DNA from: CAYZJD01 sp964483455
GTDB taxonomy: Bacteria; Acidobacteriota; Terriglobia; Bryobacterales; Bryobacteraceae
Reading direction: 5' to 3'
DNA length: 64,000 nucleotides
NCBI GenBank assembly: GCA_964483455.1
Contig: CAZACK010000018.1
Location: 1 to 64,000 of the forward strand
The notes under the pieces are model-generated. The model was not told the origin of the DNA. It ran no database searches and worked only from the letters and a program-made list of their open reading frames with translations. Both the position numbers and the translations under genes were made by a program. Shown here piece by piece: positions 33,707 to 42,572 of the stretch (positions are counted from its first letter, which is position 1; every line of letters begins with the position of its first letter).

Positions 33707-34667
33707 GCGCGAGATCAGAATCGGCGCCGCGCAGTTCGAGCCGCGCGACGCTGAAAAGGCCTACAACCTGTCCGTCATCGAGAAGTTAACCCGCCAGGCT
33801 GTCGAGGAAGGCGCGGAGCTTGTCTGCTTCCACGAATGCTCGGTTTCAGGATACACGTTCCTGGAGAACCTCTCCCCGGAAGAAATCTTCGCTCTCGCCG
33901 AGCCGGTTCCGGACGGGCCGGTCACACGGCGCCTGATCGAAATCTCGCGCGCCACCGGCGCGGCCGTCGCCGCGGGCCTGGTGGAGCGGGAGGGCGATCA
34001 CTGTTACAACTGCTACGTTGTCGTGTCGCCGGACGGCTTCGTCGCCAAACACCGCAAGATCCACGACTTTATCAGCGAGCACATCGCCAACGGCGACCGG
34101 TTCACGGTGTTCGACCTGCTCGGCTCGAAGTTCGGCATCCTGACGTGCTACGACAACAACCTGGTGGAGAACCCGCGGATCACCGCCATGATGGGCGCCG
34201 AGATCATCCTCGCCCCGCACGTCACCGGCTGCCTGCCGTCGCCGATGCCGGGCCGGGGGGTGGTGGAGCCGGAGGTCTGGCGCAACCGTGAGCGCGACCC
34301 GGTCCGCTGCCGGCAGGAGTTTGACGGACCCAAGGGCCGCGGCTGGATCATGCGCTGGCTGCCGGCGCGCGCCTACGAAAACGGCGTGTTCTACGTGTAC
34401 ACCAACCCGATCGGCGTCGAGAGCGGCACCATCAAGCCCGGCGGCTCGATGATCCTCGACTGTTTTGGAGAAGTGCTCGCCGAGTGCCGCCGTCTCGGCG
34501 ATGAAGTTGTGGTGGCGACCCTGGACCCCAAGAAGCTCGAAGCCGCTCCGGGGCAGCGCTACATCAAGGCTCGCCGACCCGATCTATACGGCATCCTGGT
34601 CGAGCCGAACCCCCACCTCGGCCCCGGCGCGCGGCCCGATGTGTGGTGGAAGAAACACCGCCGCTGA
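33705..34667 (+). CDS. Carbon-nitrogen hydrolase (nitrilase superfamily)
   Basis: A 320-residue cytoplasmic amidase-like enzyme with the full Glu-Lys-Cys set: Glu in FHECSVSGY, Lys in KHRKIHDF and Cys in ILTCYDNNL. The family hydrolyses amides, N-carbamoyl compounds or nitriles; the substrate is not evident. I reject the longer in-frame start (33318), which overlaps the FG-GAP gene; ATG 33705 sits 9 nt after TGTAAT. Confidence 0.9.
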   Translation: MREIRIGAAQFEPRDAEKAYNLSVIEKLTRQAVEEGAELVCFHECSVSGYTFLENLSPEEIFALAEPVPDGPVTRRLIEISRATGAAVAAGLVEREGDHCYNCYVVVSPDGFVAKHRKIHDFISEHIANGDRFTVFDLLGSKFGILTCYDNNLVENPRITAMMGAEIILAPHVTGCLPSPMPGRGVVEPEVWRNRERDPVRCRQEFDGPKGRGWIMRWLPARAYENGVFYVYTNPIGVESGTIKPGGSMILDCFGEVLAECRRLGDEVVVATLDPKKLEAAPGQRYIKARRPDLYGILVEPNPHLGPGARPDVWWKKHRR

Positions 34668-34676
34668 TGCAACGTG

Positions 34677-34901
34677 TCATAGGTTCGCGCCCAGATCCTC
34701 CTTGCTGATCTCAGCTTCCCGAGGAATCCTCGACGGAAGACCCGGACCGATTGCTTCGCCGGCGTGGGCCGGCACCACAGTTACCCGACCGTCCGCGTGG
34801 CGCAGGTAATGGTGGCTGCCTCGAATTCGGACTTCGCAGAAACCCAGCCTCCTGAGGGCTCCAATGAGCTGCTTGCCGGTGACGCTCGGCAGACGGCTCA
34901 T
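34677..34901 (-). CDS. hicA: HicA-type mRNA interferase toxin
   Basis: 74 residues with the HicA double-stranded-RNA-binding-like fold: LPSVTGKQLIGALRRLGF, then RGSHHYLRH with the catalytic histidine, then VVPAHAGEAIGPG. In the family it cleaves mRNA and is neutralised by HicB. The start ATG 34901 overlaps the hicB stop by 4 nt. Confidence 0.88.
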   Translation of the reverse strand: MSRLPSVTGKQLIGALRRLGFCEVRIRGSHHYLRHADGRVTVVPAHAGEAIGPGLPSRIPREAEISKEDLGANL

Positions 34902-35119
34902 GCGGTAATCCGGACCCGCTGAACGCCAACAAACTCCAAGCCGGCCTCGTCGTCGGACACGCGCTCGACGTCCAGGCACAATTCGATGGCTTCCCGGACG
35001 CGGGCCATCAGTTCGTCAAGGGATTTCGCCTGCGTATGGCAGCCGCGTAGGGCAGGAACAGATGCCACGTAATAGCCGTCTTCGTCGCGCTCCACAACCA
35101 CGTCGAACTCTCGCGCCAT
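34898..35119 (-). CDS. hicB: HicB-type antitoxin
   Basis: 73 residues, a compact HicB with the partial RNase H-like fold (FDVVVERDEDGYYVASVPALRGCHTQA, in pieces; then SLDELMARVREAIELCL). It lacks a C-terminal DNA-binding domain. It precedes hicA in the operon, so antitoxin is made first. Confidence 0.86.
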   Translation of the reverse strand: MAREFDVVVERDEDGYYVASVPALRGCHTQAKSLDELMARVREAIELCLDVERVSDDEAGLEFVGVQRVRITA

Positions 35120-35371
35120 GCCCCAATTCTGCTCCAGGCGCCGTTAGCGCTACGGAACAGTCCTCCGGCAACAACGCAAGTCTGTTCAACATCTCAGCCA
35201 TGCAGAGATCGCTCGCCGGCAGATGTCTTCGCTTCGCCCGGCAGGCTTGTAACCCCCCGCCTCCCACGATCTCGCCTTCCGATTGGCCCGTCAGTCCCGT
35301 CTTCGATGGTGTCTGAAGGCGGCATCCCTGATCGCCGCTCAGGTTCTCGACCCGGGACGCACCACGGGCAT

Positions 35372-37096
35372 ATGATGAACCGAGGAGTCCATACGGTGCT
35401 TTCAAGACGAAATGCTGTAGCTGCTCTCCCGGTGTTCCTCTCCCTTCTGGCGGCGGCGTGCTCCCGGCGGGCCGAGTATGACATCGTCCTTCGCAACGGT
35501 CAGATCTTCGACGGCAGCGGCGCCGCGCCGGTCCGCGGCGACCTCGCCATCCAGGGCGACAAGATCGCGGCCGTCGGCGTCCTGGAAAACGCCCGTGGCA
35601 ATACGGAGATCGATGTCAAGGGCATGGCGATCGCTCCGGGCTTCGTCAACATGATGTGCTGGGCGAACGAGTCGCTCATCCATGACGGCCGGTCGCAGAG
35701 TGATATCCGGCAAGGGGTGACCCTGGAAGTGCTCGGCGAGGGAGAGTCCATGGGGCCGCTGACCGAGCCGATGAACGCGCAGCTAATCCGGCGGCAGGGC
35801 GACATCAAGTACAAGGTCGAGTGGACGACTCTCGGCGAGTACCTGAGCTATCTCGAGAAGCGCGGCGTCTCCCCGAACGTCGCTTCTTTCATCGGGGCCG
35901 CGACTCCGCGCATTGCGGTCGTTGGCGAAGGCGATCGCGCGCCAACGCCGGAGGAGCTCGAGAAGATGCGGGCAATCGTGCGGCAGGCGATGGAGGAAGG
36001 CGCCGTCGGCATCGCTTCGTCGCTGATCTATCCCCCGGGGAGTTTCGCGAAGACCGAAGAGCTGATCGAGCTCGCCAAAGTTGCCGCCGGTTACGACGGG
36101 CTCTACATCTCGCACCTGCGAAGTGAAGGCTCACAGCTCGTGGAAGCGGCCGAGGAATTGCTCAGAATCGCGCGGGAAGCGAACATCCGGGCGGAGATCT
36201 ACCACCTGAAGGCGTCCGGCAGAGCCAACTGGCCGCTGCTCGAAAAGGTGATCCAAAGAGTGGAAGAGGCGCGGGCCTCCGGGCTTGCCATCACCGCCGA
36301 CACGTATATGTATCCCGCGGGTGCGACCGGCTTGACCGCCAGCATGCCGCCTTGGGTGCAGGACGGCGGCTTTGACGCCATGCTCCAACGTCTGAAGGAT
36401 CCGGCCGCGCGGAAACGGATCGCGCGCGAAATGCGGCAGGACTCCAAGGAGTGGGAAAACATGTACCTGGGCGCGGGATCGCCGGACAACATCCTGCTGG
36501 TCGAATTTAAGAGCGAGAAGCTGAAGCCGCTGACCGCCAAAACACTCGGCGATGTTGCCCGGATGCGCGGCAAGCCGCCCGAAGAAACGGTGATGGATCT
36601 GATCCTGGAAGATGAGAGCCGGATCGGAACCGTCTACTTTACGCAGTCCGAAGAGCACCTGAAACGGAAGATCGCGCTGCCCTGGGTTACGTTCTGTTCC
36701 GACTCGCCGTCGCTTGCTCCCGAGGGCCTGTTCCTCAAGAGTAGCGTCCACCCGCGTGCTTACGGCAGTTTCGCGAGGCTGCTCGCCAGGTACGTGCGCG
36801 ACGAGAAAGTGATTCCGATCGAGGAGGCGATTCGAAGGCTGGCGGCGTTGCCGGCACAAACGCTGAAGGTGGAGTCCCGCGGGATGTTGACGCCGGGTTA
36901 CTTCGCGGACGTCGTTGTGTTCGATCGCGCCACGATCCAGGATCACGCCACGTTTGAGAAGCCGCATCAATACTCGACCGGCGTGATGCACGTGTTCGTC
37001 AACGGCGTGCAGGTGCTGAAGGATGGCGAACACACCGGGGCGAAACCGGGACGGTTTGTGAAGGGGCCGGGCTGGAAGACGAAGCGGAGCGCGTGA
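35372..37096 (+). CDS. D-aminoacylase-like amidohydrolase with altered metal site
   Basis: 574 residues, exported (signal ending LLAAAC, possibly a lipoprotein). The fold matches N-acyl-D-amino-acid deacylases. Retained metal/catalytic residues are H248 (ISHLRSEG), H278 (IYHLKAS) and D444 (FCSDSPS). However, the usual HxH after GF(I/V)D is replaced by GFVNMMCWANESL (from residue 90), and the cysteine motif GNCG reads GEGE. It may use a single metal or be a changed-function clade. The start ATG is 35372; an in-frame start at 35306 lacks a signal-peptide context. Confidence 0.82.
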   Translation: MMNRGVHTVLSRRNAVAALPVFLSLLAAACSRRAEYDIVLRNGQIFDGSGAAPVRGDLAIQGDKIAAVGVLENARGNTEIDVKGMAIAPGFVNMMCWANESLIHDGRSQSDIRQGVTLEVLGEGESMGPLTEPMNAQLIRRQGDIKYKVEWTTLGEYLSYLEKRGVSPNVASFIGAATPRIAVVGEGDRAPTPEELEKMRAIVRQAMEEGAVGIASSLIYPPGSFAKTEELIELAKVAAGYDGLYISHLRSEGSQLVEAAEELLRIAREANIRAEIYHLKASGRANWPLLEKVIQRVEEARASGLAITADTYMYPAGATGLTASMPPWVQDGGFDAMLQRLKDPAARKRIAREMRQDSKEWENMYLGAGSPDNILLVEFKSEKLKPLTAKTLGDVARMRGKPPEETVMDLILEDESRIGTVYFTQSEEHLKRKIALPWVTFCSDSPSLAPEGLFLKSSVHPRAYGSFARLLARYVRDEKVIPIEEAIRRLAALPAQTLKVESRGMLTPGYFADVVVFDRATIQDHATFEKPHQYSTGVMHVFVNGVQVLKDGEHTGAKPGRFVKGPGWKTKRSA

Positions 37097-37161
37097 GTCG
37101 TGCGGCAAATTCCTCCCCCCGTTTCCAGGCGTTCGAGAGCGGTGCCGGTCCCCAGGCGGAG

Positions 37162-37917
37162 CTACTGAGTGTTCGAAGGAAGCCTCTTCCGCAGCCTGGC
37201 CATCCGCTTCACCAGCGGCAGGTCGGGATCGGCGTGTTCCCAGAGGCGGGCGGCGACAGCCAGGATCTTGGCGGCTTTATGCATTTCACCGCGGGAGAGG
37301 TAGCACTCGGACAGGTCGGCGTGAGCAGCGATCCAGGCCTGCTGCGGTTCCCAGCCCAGCACAAGGTGGCCCATTCCGGCGAGTGTCTCGCAGAGTTCGA
37401 TCGCCGGTTCGGTTTGTCCGGCCGCCCGGTGCGCACGAGCGAGGGCAGCCAGCGTCAAGGGGGAGCGGGCTTCCCGATCGGCCGACTGGAGCACCTCCAC
37501 CGCGCGGCCGAGGTGGCCGTCGGCCAGCGCCAGTTCGCCCTGTAGCATGTGCAGTTCGCTGCGGTCCTTCGGGTTGTTCGGGTCGGTGTTCCGGGCGACC
37601 CGGCGCGCGAGCCGCAACGCCTCTCCGGTGGCGCCCGCGCGGGCATAAGCCGCGCCGACGCGCGCCGCCAGCCAAACCGGGAAAGCGGCCAGCGCCCGCA
37701 TCGCCTCGGTGGCCCGGTCCAGCTCTTTCAACCGGCCGGCCGCATCCCCTTGCCCGTCAAGCACGATGGACAGGAACAGCCGATTCCGCGCCTCCCTGAA
37801 CGGCTCCCGCTCGGCGGCGTTCAGCGAAATGGCTTCCCGAAGCCGCGCTTTGGCGTCGCGGTATCTGCCCTCATACATGTCGAGCAGCGCCAGCGAACGC
37901 AGTGCGCTCGATCTCAT
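37162..37917 (-). CDS. TPR protein, probable detached C-terminal half of the upstream regulator
   Basis: 251 residues of tetratricopeptide repeats (GRYRDAKARLREAI, DGHLGRAVEVLQSA, SRGEMHKAAKILAVA). There is no signal peptide or HTH. Its ATG overlaps the stop of the HTH-TPR gene by 4 nt, and its repeat register reads as a continuation of that protein. It could be a coupled two-gene arrangement or a recent frameshift in one ~740-residue regulator. Confidence 0.7.
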   Translation of the reverse strand: MRSSALRSLALLDMYEGRYRDAKARLREAISLNAAEREPFREARNRLFLSIVLDGQGDAAGRLKELDRATEAMRALAAFPVWLAARVGAAYARAGATGEALRLARRVARNTDPNNPKDRSELHMLQGELALADGHLGRAVEVLQSADREARSPLTLAALARAHRAAGQTEPAIELCETLAGMGHLVLGWEPQQAWIAAHADLSECYLSRGEMHKAAKILAVAARLWEHADPDLPLVKRMARLRKRLPSNTQ

Positions 37918-39389
37918 TTGTGCTTCGCCAGCGCCATTGCAAAGACCTCGCGGGCGCTGGCCCGGTTCCCCGCCTGGACAAACCCGAAGCCGTACTCGTG
38001 GTTGAGGTTGCCGCTGGTGACCCAGTCCGGCTCCAGCTCAAAGGCCTTGGCATACTCGGCCAGGGCCTCCTCCGGCCTGCCTAGCAGCCGGTGGATCGAC
38101 GCCAGGCCGACGAACGCATCGGCGCTCGTTGGGGCGAGCCGCGCCGTCTCCCGGTACTGTTCCATCGCCTCCTGCAACCGGTCATTCCGCATCAGCAGGT
38201 TCCCGAAAGCCTGCCGGGCGGCCACGTCATCCGGGTAGGCGGCGAGGTAGAGCCTGTGCAGCCTGACCGCTTCGTCCACGTGGTTCAGGCCCCGGTGGTA
38301 GGACGCCTGGATGTAAAGCCGCTCCCGTTCGCTGATGCGATCGGCGCGCGCCAGCGCCTGGTCGTAGTGCTCCTTTCCTTTGACGGGCTCGAACAGGACA
38401 TGGCTGAAATAGGCGTTTGCCAGTGCGGCGTGGGCCATCGCAAAATCGGGATCCAGTTCCAGCGCGGACTCAAAGAGCCTGACTGCGTCCCGGTGCTGCC
38501 TCCTCCGCCAGAGGTGTCCTCCTTCCGCGTACGCCCGCAGAGCCGGCAACGACGCGGTGGTGACTTGCGGCAGGGAAAGGCCGGTGCGGCGAATCGACGC
38601 CAGCGACTCGCCCAGATCCTGACGGAGCCGGGCCGCAATCCTTCCCAGGCTGCCGAGGATTCCGCTTTGGTCCCGGACCCGCTCGAAATATGTTCGCACC
38701 GCTTCCCCGCCATGGGGTTCCACCAGTCTCACACCCAGCCCGTATTCACGGCCAAACCGCGAAACCGCGCACGAAACCACCAGCCGGGCATTCTCCCGGA
38801 GGCAGATTTCGCGGCCCAGCCGCTCGTCGATCCGTGCATCCGGCTTGCTCCCCATCCGCCTCAGGGCGGCCTCCATCCGCGTCCGGGAAACGACGTTGAC
38901 GTGGGCCGATTGCTCGAGACTGGCGGTGAAGGCCGTCCACAAGGACCGGTCCAGGAGGGGGTCGCCGGTTTCGTTTTCGAAGTCCGCGACGACGACCCAG
39001 TCCCGTGCGGAGAATGAAACGGGCGTTCTTCTGCGGCCGGTCAGCCAAATCCCGCCGGCCGTGACTGCCAGGAGTGCAATGGCGGCGGCGGCCAGCCAGG
39101 CCCGGCGGGGGTTCACCGCTCCGGGGACCGCGGGGATCCCGATCAGCCGCGTGGCGGCCGGCCGCCTCTCCCCCTCTCCCTGCAACCTGGCCCCGCGTTC
39201 CTTCCACCACGCGTCGAGTTCGGTCCGATAGGCGTAAACTGCGTCTCGCTTCTCGTGGGCATGCCGATGCACCGGCAGCCCTTCGGCCTGCTCCCACCGC
39301 TGCACCGTGCGGACACTGTGACTCAGGTAGGAAGCGATCTCCTTCCAGGAGTACAGGCGGTCGGCGGCCTCCCGCCCGGCAGGAGGCAT
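37914..39389 (-). CDS. HTH-TPR membrane regulator (CadC-like layout)
   Basis: About 491 residues from ATG 39389. An N-terminal MerR-like helix-turn-helix (LYSWKEIASYLSHSVRTVQRWE, in part) is followed by one transmembrane helix (LAAAAIALLAVTAGGIWL), a TolB/FlgO-like domain (VVADFENETGDPLLDRSLWTA) and TPR repeats. This layout is common in Acidobacteriota and suggests signal-dependent DNA binding from the membrane; the signal is unknown. Upstream in-frame ATGs at 39437 and 39554 are possible starts. The end overlaps a further TPR gene. Confidence 0.8.
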   Translation of the reverse strand: MPPAGREAADRLYSWKEIASYLSHSVRTVQRWEQAEGLPVHRHAHEKRDAVYAYRTELDAWWKERGARLQGEGERRPAATRLIGIPAVPGAVNPRRAWLAAAAIALLAVTAGGIWLTGRRRTPVSFSARDWVVVADFENETGDPLLDRSLWTAFTASLEQSAHVNVVSRTRMEAALRRMGSKPDARIDERLGREICLRENARLVVSCAVSRFGREYGLGVRLVEPHGGEAVRTYFERVRDQSGILGSLGRIAARLRQDLGESLASIRRTGLSLPQVTTASLPALRAYAEGGHLWRRRQHRDAVRLFESALELDPDFAMAHAALANAYFSHVLFEPVKGKEHYDQALARADRISERERLYIQASYHRGLNHVDEAVRLHRLYLAAYPDDVAARQAFGNLLMRNDRLQEAMEQYRETARLAPTSADAFVGLASIHRLLGRPEEALAEYAKAFELEPDWVTSGNLNHEYGFGFVQAGNRASAREVFAMALAKHK

Positions 39390-39668
39390 CTCGGAGTGCG
39401 AGTTAACGCCGCTTCTTCTCTGACCACGCCAGTACATTGAGGCGCTATTGTCTGATTCTATCTCCGTTTCCGGGCGCGCTTTCAACATCTTGTGCTGTTG
39501 TGTGGGGCTCGCAACAGCGCTGATAGCCCTGGCCAAGCCGAACCAGCCCGACATCGTGCTTGGCGCCCTGGATCGGCGACAAGTGGCGTCATCCCTCGAC
39601 GACGCCTGTTTGCGCTTGCCCAGCCGGCGGCGTGGGGGCTATAGGTGCGGAAGGAAAGGAGAGTTCCC

Positions 39669-39944
39669 ATGAAAGAAAAGCTCATACTACTTTCGGTTGC
39701 CTGCCTGGTCTGCTTTTTCGCCCTGATTGTCATGACAGGCGGAGGGGTCGCCGCCCAAGCCGGCGCGGGTGATGAGAGCTGTGTCACCGCTTCCGCGTCG
39801 GGCGGGCGTCCCTGCGCAGTCACTCCTGAGGGAGGCTGCATGTCTCCCGGAGCCCCGTGCGGCGGCTGGAGGAACCCCAAGCAATGTCAAACGGTTCCAG
39901 GCAAGAAGTTGGGCGAATACACCTGCCGCTGCATCGCGCCCTGA
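39669..39944 (+). CDS. Small secreted cysteine-rich protein
   Basis: 91 residues. A signal peptide (KEKLILLSVACLVCFFALIVM) is followed by a mature part with seven cysteines in 55 residues (ESC, RPC, GGC, APC, KQC, YTC, RC). It is probably disulfide-bonded or metal-binding outside the cytoplasm. The start has a strong Shine-Dalgarno (AAAGGAG, 7-8 nt upstream). No family is recognised. It lies 72 bp before an assembly gap. Confidence 0.65.
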   Translation: MKEKLILLSVACLVCFFALIVMTGGGVAAQAGAGDESCVTASASGGRPCAVTPEGGCMSPGAPCGGWRNPKQCQTVPGKKLGEYTCRCIAP

Positions 39945-40016
39945 CCGTTCGGGTCCGAACAGTCCGCCGGAATCCTGACTTGGCCGGGACCGGGACAACG
40001 CTGCCCGAGGCGTTCC

Positions 40017-40116
40017 NNNNNNNNNNNNNNNNNNNNNNNNNNNNNNNNNNNNNNNNNNNNNNNNNNNNNNNNNNNNNNNNNNNNNNNNNNNNNNNNNNNN
40101 NNNNNNNNNNNNNNNN
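40017..40116. other. Assembly gap (100 N), no shared flanks
   Basis: Unlike the first gap, the flanks share no repeated end, so real sequence of unknown length is probably missing here. Confidence 0.9.
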
Positions 40117-40155
40117 AGGGTGGCTTCGGCAACCTCGTGCGAACCCCGGCGGGCC

Positions 40156-41445
40156 TCAGTCGACAATCGCCTGCGAGGCCAGCACCTCGACGACGTCTCC
40201 GAGGCTCAGGCCTCCCGTCGGATGGAGCTGCGCCATGAACACGACGACCATCTGCTCCTTCGGGTCGATGGAGAAGCCCGTGTAATAGAATCCCCCCCAA
40301 CCGTACTTGCCCGGCGAGCCGAGTTCGTCCAGCGGCGCCTTGATCCCAGACACGCCGAAGCCGAGGCCGAAGCCCATCTCGGGAGCCACCTTGCCAAGCT
40401 GATCGTGGCTCATCAGCTCGACCGATTTGCGGCTCACCAGGCGCGTTCCGTCCAGCACGCCGCCGTTCAGCATCATCTGGGCGAAACGGGTGTAGTCGGC
40501 GACCGTGGACGAAAGGCCGGCGCCGCCGGCGTACAGCTTCTTCGGCCCTCGATAGGGATAATCCGCCGAGTACTCGAAAGAGCCTTCCACAATCGGCTTG
40601 TCCGGAAACCGGCTCAGCCCTTTGCCCTCGTACCACGTGTACGCCGTCGCCAGGCGCGCAACCTTGTCGGCAGGCAAGTAGAAATGCGTGTCCTTCATCC
40701 CCAGCGGATCGAAGATGCGGTCGCGGAAGAATGCGTCGAGGCTCTTACCGGAGACAACCTCCACCAGGCGGCCCAGAACATCGATCGCCAGGCTGTATTC
40801 GAACTTGTCGCCGGGATGGAACAGCAGCGGTAAGGCGGCCAGGCGCTTCACACTGTCGCCGATGGTGCCGTCGAATTGGAGCAATCCATGGGAGACGCCG
40901 GCCTCACGGTAGCGCGCGCCGAGATCCGGGTTCCAGTGGTAGGTCAGCCCGGCGGTGTGCGTCAGCAAGTGCTTGATCGTGATCTCCCTGGCAGCCGGGA
41001 TCGTGTACGGCTCGCCCGCCGGCGGCTTGACCAGCACCTTCGGGTTCTTGAACTCGGGAAGGTACTTTGAGACCGGATCATTCAGCAGGAAGCGGCCCTC
41101 CTCGTACAGCGTCATCACCGCCAGGCTGGTGATGGGCTTGGTCATCGAGCAGATGCGGAAAATGGCGTCGGGCGGCATGGGCTTGCCTGACTCAATGTCG
41201 AGCATCCCTTGCGCCTTGAACCACGCCGCGCGTCCTTTCCTCGCCACCAGCGTGACGGCGCCCGCAATCCGTTTGTCCCGGATCTGGCGGTCGACGGCGG
41301 CCTCGATCCGCTGGAGCCGCTCGGCGGAAAGGCCGACCGATTCCGGGCTCGCGGCCGGCAGTCCCTGGCCCATTGCGGGCAGGATGGCGGCAGCGATCGA
41401 AAGCGCCGCCAGACGGGAAATTCGGTGCGAAGACAGGACGGTCAT
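40156..41445 (-). CDS. Secreted serine hydrolase (beta-lactamase/esterase class C fold)
   Basis: 429 residues with a signal peptide (ISRLAALSIAAAILPAMGQG). The nucleophile motif is SMTK (S100, K103). The YxN-like motif is YSL in FEYSLAID, and HTAGLTYHW is the family's conserved loop. Members are esterases, DD-peptidases or, rarely, beta-lactamases; this one looks more like an EstB-type esterase. ATG 41445 lies 6 nt after TATGAT. Confidence 0.88.
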   Translation of the reverse strand: MTVLSSHRISRLAALSIAAAILPAMGQGLPAASPESVGLSAERLQRIEAAVDRQIRDKRIAGAVTLVARKGRAAWFKAQGMLDIESGKPMPPDAIFRICSMTKPITSLAVMTLYEEGRFLLNDPVSKYLPEFKNPKVLVKPPAGEPYTIPAAREITIKHLLTHTAGLTYHWNPDLGARYREAGVSHGLLQFDGTIGDSVKRLAALPLLFHPGDKFEYSLAIDVLGRLVEVVSGKSLDAFFRDRIFDPLGMKDTHFYLPADKVARLATAYTWYEGKGLSRFPDKPIVEGSFEYSADYPYRGPKKLYAGGAGLSSTVADYTRFAQMMLNGGVLDGTRLVSRKSVELMSHDQLGKVAPEMGFGLGFGVSGIKAPLDELGSPGKYGWGGFYYTGFSIDPKEQMVVVFMAQLHPTGGLSLGDVVEVLASQAIVD

Positions 41446-41451
41446 CTCGCT

Positions 41452-41457
41452 ATCATA
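41452..41457 (-). promoter_or_regulatory. -10-like hexamer of the serine hydrolase gene
   Basis: TATGAT on the minus strand, 6 nt before ATG 41445, in the gap after tdh. Confidence 0.4.
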
Positions 41458-41474
41458 ATGCAGCGGTTCACTGG

Positions 41475-42500
41475 CTAATCCCACTCCAGCACCACCTTCC
41501 CCGCCTCCCCGCTCAGCATCACTTCAAATGCCTTCTGGAACTCCGTGTAGTGGAAGCGGTGTGTGATCACCGGGCGGATGTCCAGCCCGCCTTCGAGCAT
41601 CACCGTCATCTTGTACCAGGTCTCGTACATTTCCCGCCCGTAAATGCCCTTGATCGTGAGCATGTTGAAGATTACCTGGTTCCAGTCGATCGCCATTTCT
41701 CCGTTCGGGATGCCAAGCATCGCGATCTTCCCGCCGTGGCACATGTTGTCGAGCATGTCGCGGAAGGCCGAGGCGTTGCCGGACATCTCGAGACCGACGT
41801 CGAAGCCCTCGAGCATTCCGAGTTGTTTCTGCGCGTCGCGGATGCTTTGGGTGCGCACGTCCAGCGCCATCGTCACGCCCATCCTCCGCGCCAGCTCGAG
41901 CCGGTACGGATTCACGTCGGTGATCACCACGTAGCGCGCGCCGGCATGCTTCACCACCGCCGCCGCCATCAAGCCGATCGGCCCGGCGCCGGTGATGAGC
42001 ACGTCCTCGCCGAGCACGTCGAAGGACAGCGCCGTGTGGACCGCGTTGCCGAACGGATCGAAAATCGACGCGATCTCCTTGTCGATGGCCGGCCGGTGGT
42101 GCCAGACGTTCGTCATGGGCACCGAAATGAATTCGGCGAAAGCGCCCGGCCGGTTCACGCCGATCCCTTTGGTCCGCGGGCAGAGGTGCCTGCGCCCGGC
42201 CATGCAGTTCCGGCAGCGCCCGCACACGACGTGCCCCTCGGCGCTGACGAAGTCCCCAGGGAAGAAGTCCGACACGTTGGCGCCCACCTTGACCACCGTG
42301 CCCGCGAACTCATGCCCCACCACCATCGGCACCGGGATGGTCTTTCGTGCCCAGTCGTCCCACTGGTAGATGTGCAGATCCGTTCCGCAGATGGAAGCGC
42401 GGTTCACCTGGATGAGAACGTCGTTGATGCCGGTCTCCGGCTCGGGGATGTCTTCCAGCCACAAGCCGGGCTCGGGCTTGCTTTTGACGAGTGCTTTCAT
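41475..42500 (-). CDS. tdh: L-threonine 3-dehydrogenase
   Basis: A 341-residue zinc medium-chain dehydrogenase converting threonine to 2-amino-3-ketobutyrate. Catalytic zinc ligands include C38 (SICGTDLH) and GHEF; the structural zinc site is CGRCRNCMAGRRHLC. The NAD fold motif is GAGPIG. The partner kbl is absent here. With gcv it would feed threonine through glycine into one-carbon metabolism. Confidence 0.93.
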   Translation of the reverse strand: MKALVKSKPEPGLWLEDIPEPETGINDVLIQVNRASICGTDLHIYQWDDWARKTIPVPMVVGHEFAGTVVKVGANVSDFFPGDFVSAEGHVVCGRCRNCMAGRRHLCPRTKGIGVNRPGAFAEFISVPMTNVWHHRPAIDKEIASIFDPFGNAVHTALSFDVLGEDVLITGAGPIGLMAAAVVKHAGARYVVITDVNPYRLELARRMGVTMALDVRTQSIRDAQKQLGMLEGFDVGLEMSGNASAFRDMLDNMCHGGKIAMLGIPNGEMAIDWNQVIFNMLTIKGIYGREMYETWYKMTVMLEGGLDIRPVITHRFHYTEFQKAFEVMLSGEAGKVVLEWD

Positions 42501-42555
42501 GGAGACAAGCTTACCTGTTCCCGTTCAGCGCCCGCGCTCCGGTCCGGCCGTGTTG

Positions 42556-42561
42556 TAAAAT
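42556..42561 (+). promoter_or_regulatory. -10-like hexamer of the ctaA operon
   Basis: TAAAAT (in TTGTAAAATAT). The next GTG is 11 nt downstream (42573) and opens a short frame; ctaA begins 52 nt downstream. Confidence 0.45.
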
Positions 42562-42572
42562 ATCTCTCTCGG

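Noticed and set aside
34677..35119. hicBA together with addAB as part of a phage-defence island
   Set aside because: They lie 12 kb apart with housekeeping genes between; addAB is a standard recombination pair and hicBA a common lone toxin-antitoxin.
40017..40116. Second gap as another false gap
   Set aside because: The flanking ends share no common sequence, so collapse is not supported.
40156..41445. True beta-lactamase giving drug resistance
   Set aside because: The SxxK and YS motifs are shared by esterases and peptidases of this fold, and the third lactamase motif (KTG-type) is not evident.
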